Assembly (NCBI RefSeq): GCF_026213295.1
Contig: NC_079420.1
Coordinates: 7,212,198 to 7,276,197 of the forward strand
Direction: 5' to 3'
Origin: Gadus chalcogrammus
Lineage: Eukaryota; Chordata; Actinopteri; Gadiformes; Gadidae
DNA: 64,000 nt
Part shown: one piece after another, positions 41,050 to 64,000 of the stretch
Layout of the letters: each line of letters opens with the position of its first letter
Numbering within the stretch: the first letter of the stretch is position 1
Notes under the pieces: model-generated
Databases searched by the model: none
What the model was told of the DNA's origin: nothing
What the model saw: only the letters and a program-made list of their open reading frames with translations
Position numbers and translations under genes: made by a program

Positions 41050-43768
41050 TAATTCTAAACAGCATTTTACACAGTAGCCTATTAATAGGAAATGCTCAAA
41101 GGTAAATCAGCGTAATTGAACACTGACTGTAGTTTTCTATGGGTAAAGGGTGAAGGACCGTACTAAACGCCCTATCCTAGTTACGACGGGGCATTCCTAG
41201 TGTAGTCAATAACGTCGGTGATATATGGGGGGGCAGCGGGCCCCCCCATATAAGTCAGTCGGTTAGCTGGTGCAACACATTCAATAAAATACATCACTAT
41301 ACACAAAAGCTATAATCTGCTAGCTGCTATAACATATGCATTCAAAGTTAACGGGAAAGAACAGGGAAAGGCCTACTGTACGCAGCACACTGAAGCTGCT
41401 GAAGCAGTTGAAGCTAAACAACTTAAAACTACCTCATGAAATAAAAATGGGGTTACTCACTGCAGGGCTCTTATCGAAGCACCCCGTTGGAGGCCAGGGT
41501 TGATTTTTGTTGTTCAGGCAAAATACAAAGAAGGAACCTGAGGATCATTTTACAGACTTGGAAAGAATGACAATTAGGTGTAGCCTACAAACGGGAGCTC
41601 CAACTTGATAATTCACAAAATACCAAAAATCGGCTTCACAGTCCGGCAAAAAGTAAACCAAAATCCACGTGTGCCATAATATAGAGGTGAGTTGGTTGAC
41701 AATTGGGGAACTTAATTAAGGCCTGATGATCAACACGTTGTGGTTGGCTGGGAGAGGAGTTCAAGAAGAGAAGGAGTCATCCTTTAGCAGTGCTACTTAA
41801 CATGTACAATGTTTTGACATGGGAGTTATTGAGATTAAACAAAGACGTAGGTGGCCATTTCGAATAAATATATAATTTAGAATGTTTTTTTTGTTTTAAT
41901 GTCTAATGGTTATATTAACACAACAATCTGCTGCTAGGGGTGCTTTTGGAAAAGAAAGTTGAGGTAGTCTAAAAATGTGTTGAATTATAGCAACAATATT
42001 TCGAAGTTGTAATCAATGATTATATGAACAAAAGCATTTTCAAGCAGCCCAATAAAAAGACAATAGTCACATGTAAGAGTTAACTACACTTTTTTATTTG
42101 TTGCTTTTAAATCCAGCCGATCGGAGTCCAGTTCCTTCTACCTCAACCATCGATAACAAGTAAAGCGCGTCAACAGCGGTCAACAGCCAATCGCACGACA
42201 CCAAGACCCAGTGGTTTCATTCATTCCCCCTAACAAATCATTTGCATTGAATTGCAGGATGTTTTCTTTTGAGTGAGTCATTTCACTTGGCCTCAAAGAC
42301 AACTCAAAGACTCAAGGCGTGAATATGTCTAGCTTTAATTAGGCAGCCAACACACACATCATCCTCATCATCTCCACTGAGGACCGCCAACCCCTGGGGA
42401 GGAAATATAATCATGTATATAATGTAAAGCCATCGGAGGGTTCAGAAGAGACCGGTCGATTCCCCCTGCAAAGTATAAAAACCCACCGCTGTAGTAGTTA
42501 CTAATTTTGTTTTTCCGACGTTCATGCATGATAGAATGTATGGTTCTGAGTTGCCGCTTTCTCCAAAATACGTCTTACGTTCAAGGCATTCATGCATTCG
42601 CGCAGCTGGTCGGAGGCTTGGATGTTGCATGGGTGGGGCGGGCCGCGGGGGGGGCAGGAGAAAAGCACTTGGTGGTGGATGTGGATATAGTTACGATGAT
42701 AAGCTTGGCTAGCGTCAGTCACAAAATCATGAATCTGTACGCGGTAGTAGTAGTAATCATAATAATCATAGTAATCATAATAGTAAACGCTGCATTTCTT
42801 TTCTCTGCACACTTAGTTCATCAACCTCTGGGAAATGAGATACCTCGAAAGAAAAACCTCTCACGTTTCAGGGACAAACAAATATTGAAAGAAACCCACA
42901 TAAGAAAACAAATTTGACGATTATATATACAGACATACTGTATGTATAATCCATATATATACAATCGAATTTCTTATCAAATCAAATATATATATATATA
43001 TATGAGCTGTTCAGATGGCCACGCTCATTTGGACTAACAAATTATTAAGGTTTACGTTTGCGCAGCGTCTAGGAATGGCTTGCTCGTCCATCTTCAGTCT
43101 GCGCACAGACCGATTACGAAAAAGAAAACAAGGATGCACGTAAGATTAGGAGCTAGGCAAGTTGGGTCGTTAGAAAACATAAAGTAGCCATCGACGTAGC
43201 AGACATTGCACGATTACTGAATGAGGTGTCCATCACTGTTGAAGGTGACACTTGAACATAGCCATGGAGGAAAACCTAAATGATGGAACAAATACTAACA
43301 GTAAATGAAAATGCCTACATTCGTTACAAAGCACCAGATGGTACCATTGGTACCAAGGTCAAAATGACACAGTCAAGACAAAAGCATTTCTAAATCCACA
43401 CACCTCACTGTGTAACACTTTGCCATATCAGATTGGAATAAGGGTAGGCAGGCCTGCGAAGCATTTTAGATACACAAGTATTCAACATTAGATCAAGATG
43501 GCCACTGTCACAGCCTTTCAGACAGGGTTCGTAACTGTTTTTCTGACACATTATCCGGTTAATTATAGGGTCCATCCATTTGCTTTACATTCAACTGTGG
43601 AATTGTTCTGCCGTCACCATTGTTTTGGAAGTGATTGAGAATCCTTTAATTTTACAATTTGCAATGATCTGCAATAGGAGATAAATTCGATCGAGTATGT
43701 ATCATTGCACAGATAACACCAATAGCACATTCAAATGTAAATTATTGCATATATTACATTACCATGGC
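41050..43768. other. Region between the small-protein locus and cntn1
   Basis: This is unique sequence. It may include a long cntn1 3' UTR (distal poly(A) signal at 42098-42093). A strong minus-strand donor, GCA|GTGAGTAA, at about 41462 could belong to a non-coding first exon. No coding exon was identified. Confidence 0.4.
41222..41252. repeat. Perfect short palindrome (13-bp arms)
   Basis: TATATGGGGGGGC and GCCCCCCCATATA are separated by AGCGG. It would form a stable hairpin in DNA or RNA of either strand. Confidence 0.85.
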
Positions 43769-44439
43769 TTTATTTTTACTATGATGCTAAATGTTATTTG
43801 CTTGGACTGTAACTCTGTAATGGAGGATGTGCTTGTTTCTAAAAGACAATAAAAAAAGTAAGTATTCTGCGCCGCAGTATTATAACCACAAAGACAATTT
43901 CATAAACGTGTACACTTATCGTTCACAACTATCTACCCGTTAGCTTATAATATGGAATGCATTACCGGAGAGGCTATCCAAAACGTCAACGCATCGGAAA
44001 TTCCGACAAATCACATTTATCGACATTTTTTCATCTGTTTAATAATAGAAAATGAAAATAACTGCTTCATAACTCCGAGGGACGGCCACTCACGTTCACC
44101 ATCCGTTTTAAGAGGAGAACATTGTGAAAGATAAGAGTCATCGTTTACATAAGGCATATTGAACAAGTTGACAGAACACCGTTATTGAAACTCCACCCAA
44201 GATGCTTTGTAGATAGTAAATAAGGGATGTCTTTGCCCATGTCCAATTCGTGTCAAACTTTCTTATTTTTTTTATCCCACAAACATATTCCGTAGCGGGT
44301 GGACAGTTGGAATATGTTGGGTTTTTTTTGGTTGCGGGGATGGAACCAAAAACATTGTGGAAAGAGTTCATGTCCTCATACGCTGTCAACATCACAGAGT
44401 CCCCTTCACAGGAAGTGAAGACATGAGGTGCCACTACAT
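43769..44439 (-). other. cntn1: Probable cntn1 3' UTR with proximal poly(A) signal
   Basis: This is non-coding sequence following the cntn1 stop codon. An AATAAA on the minus strand at 43774-43769, about 670 bp past the stop, is the nearest good poly(A) signal. Another AATAAA at 42098-42093 would allow a longer 3' UTR of about 2.3 kb. Which signal is used cannot be told from sequence alone. Confidence 0.5.
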
Positions 44440-63639
<19,200 letters not shown>

Positions 63640-64000
63640 CTGGAAGAGAGAGTGAAACAGCCGTGAACAGATGTGCGGTGACTCCCCTGGAGGGCTGAGG
63701 TCAGTCACTGGTGGTGGCGGAGTCAGGGTCATAATATACTTTAGATCTCAGGTGGGGTTTGTCGAAATTAACACAGCATGAGAACAATTTATAAATCATA
63801 GAGACAGGAAACACTGATTATAGTGACATAACAAGAAGAAATGGGAAAAGCTTTTAACGATGCAACGCTTAGTTTATCAAGAGAGCTGGTGTCTGCGCTG
63901 AGGTCAGTCTTTATGAGGAATCTTTCCACGCTGATGCAGAAAAACACAACCAGAGACACGACACACACAGGAAGGAGCCGCATATAGATGGACACGCACG

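Noticed and set aside
63789..63995. Minus-strand open frame of 68 codons at the right edge
   Set aside because: It was considered as the preceding cntn1 exon. It lacks the Ig2 end sequence and usable splice sites, so that exon must be off the window.

Overview
The window looks like vertebrate, very probably teleost fish, nuclear DNA. It has large introns with canonical GT-AG sites, tRNA-derived SINE copies, non-autonomous hAT-type transposons, a short sequence core seen at the 3' ends of many fish retroposons, and an extreme density of CA/GT, GA/CT and poly-G microsatellites. That microsatellite load would fit a codfish-like (gadiform) genome, but this is an inference from repeat style and not an identification.

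Layout. Positions 1 to about 36,290 show no gene I can support. This stretch is unique AT-rich sequence broken by dozens of simple repeats, plus one probable transposon remnant near 24 kb. Several unique blocks rich in TAATTA-type motifs resemble the conserved non-coding sequence of vertebrate gene deserts, but only an alignment could show that. Around 36.3-37.1 kb the minus strand carries the first two exons of an unidentified helical protein gene with a CCAAT-box promoter. Its later exons were not found. At 39.5-40.9 kb the minus strand holds a tentative three-exon gene for a small protein of about 55 residues, in consistent phase and followed by a poly(A) signal.

From about 43.8 kb to the right edge the window contains the 3' two thirds of a contactin-1 gene (cntn1; fish have a and b copies, which I cannot tell apart here) on the minus strand. 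Seventeen consecutive coding exons can be placed. All have canonical splice sites and compatible phases, and they join into one open frame of 782 residues plus stop. They encode Ig domains 3-6, four fibronectin type III domains and a GPI-anchor signal. The signal peptide and Ig domains 1-2 lie beyond position 64,000.

The most notable signal is how closely tandem repeats crowd the cntn1 splice junctions. A GAA/TTC tract of about 59 units forms the pyrimidine tract of one acceptor, followed upstream in the transcript by three diverged tandem copies of that same intron-exon junction. A CA array lies downstream of a donor, and UG and CACG arrays lie upstream of acceptors. Two minisatellites lie just downstream of donors. 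At least four transposon-like elements with terminal inverted repeats and two SINEs also sit in cntn1 introns. I found no sign of a bacterial-type system, virus, tRNA, rRNA or CRISPR array.
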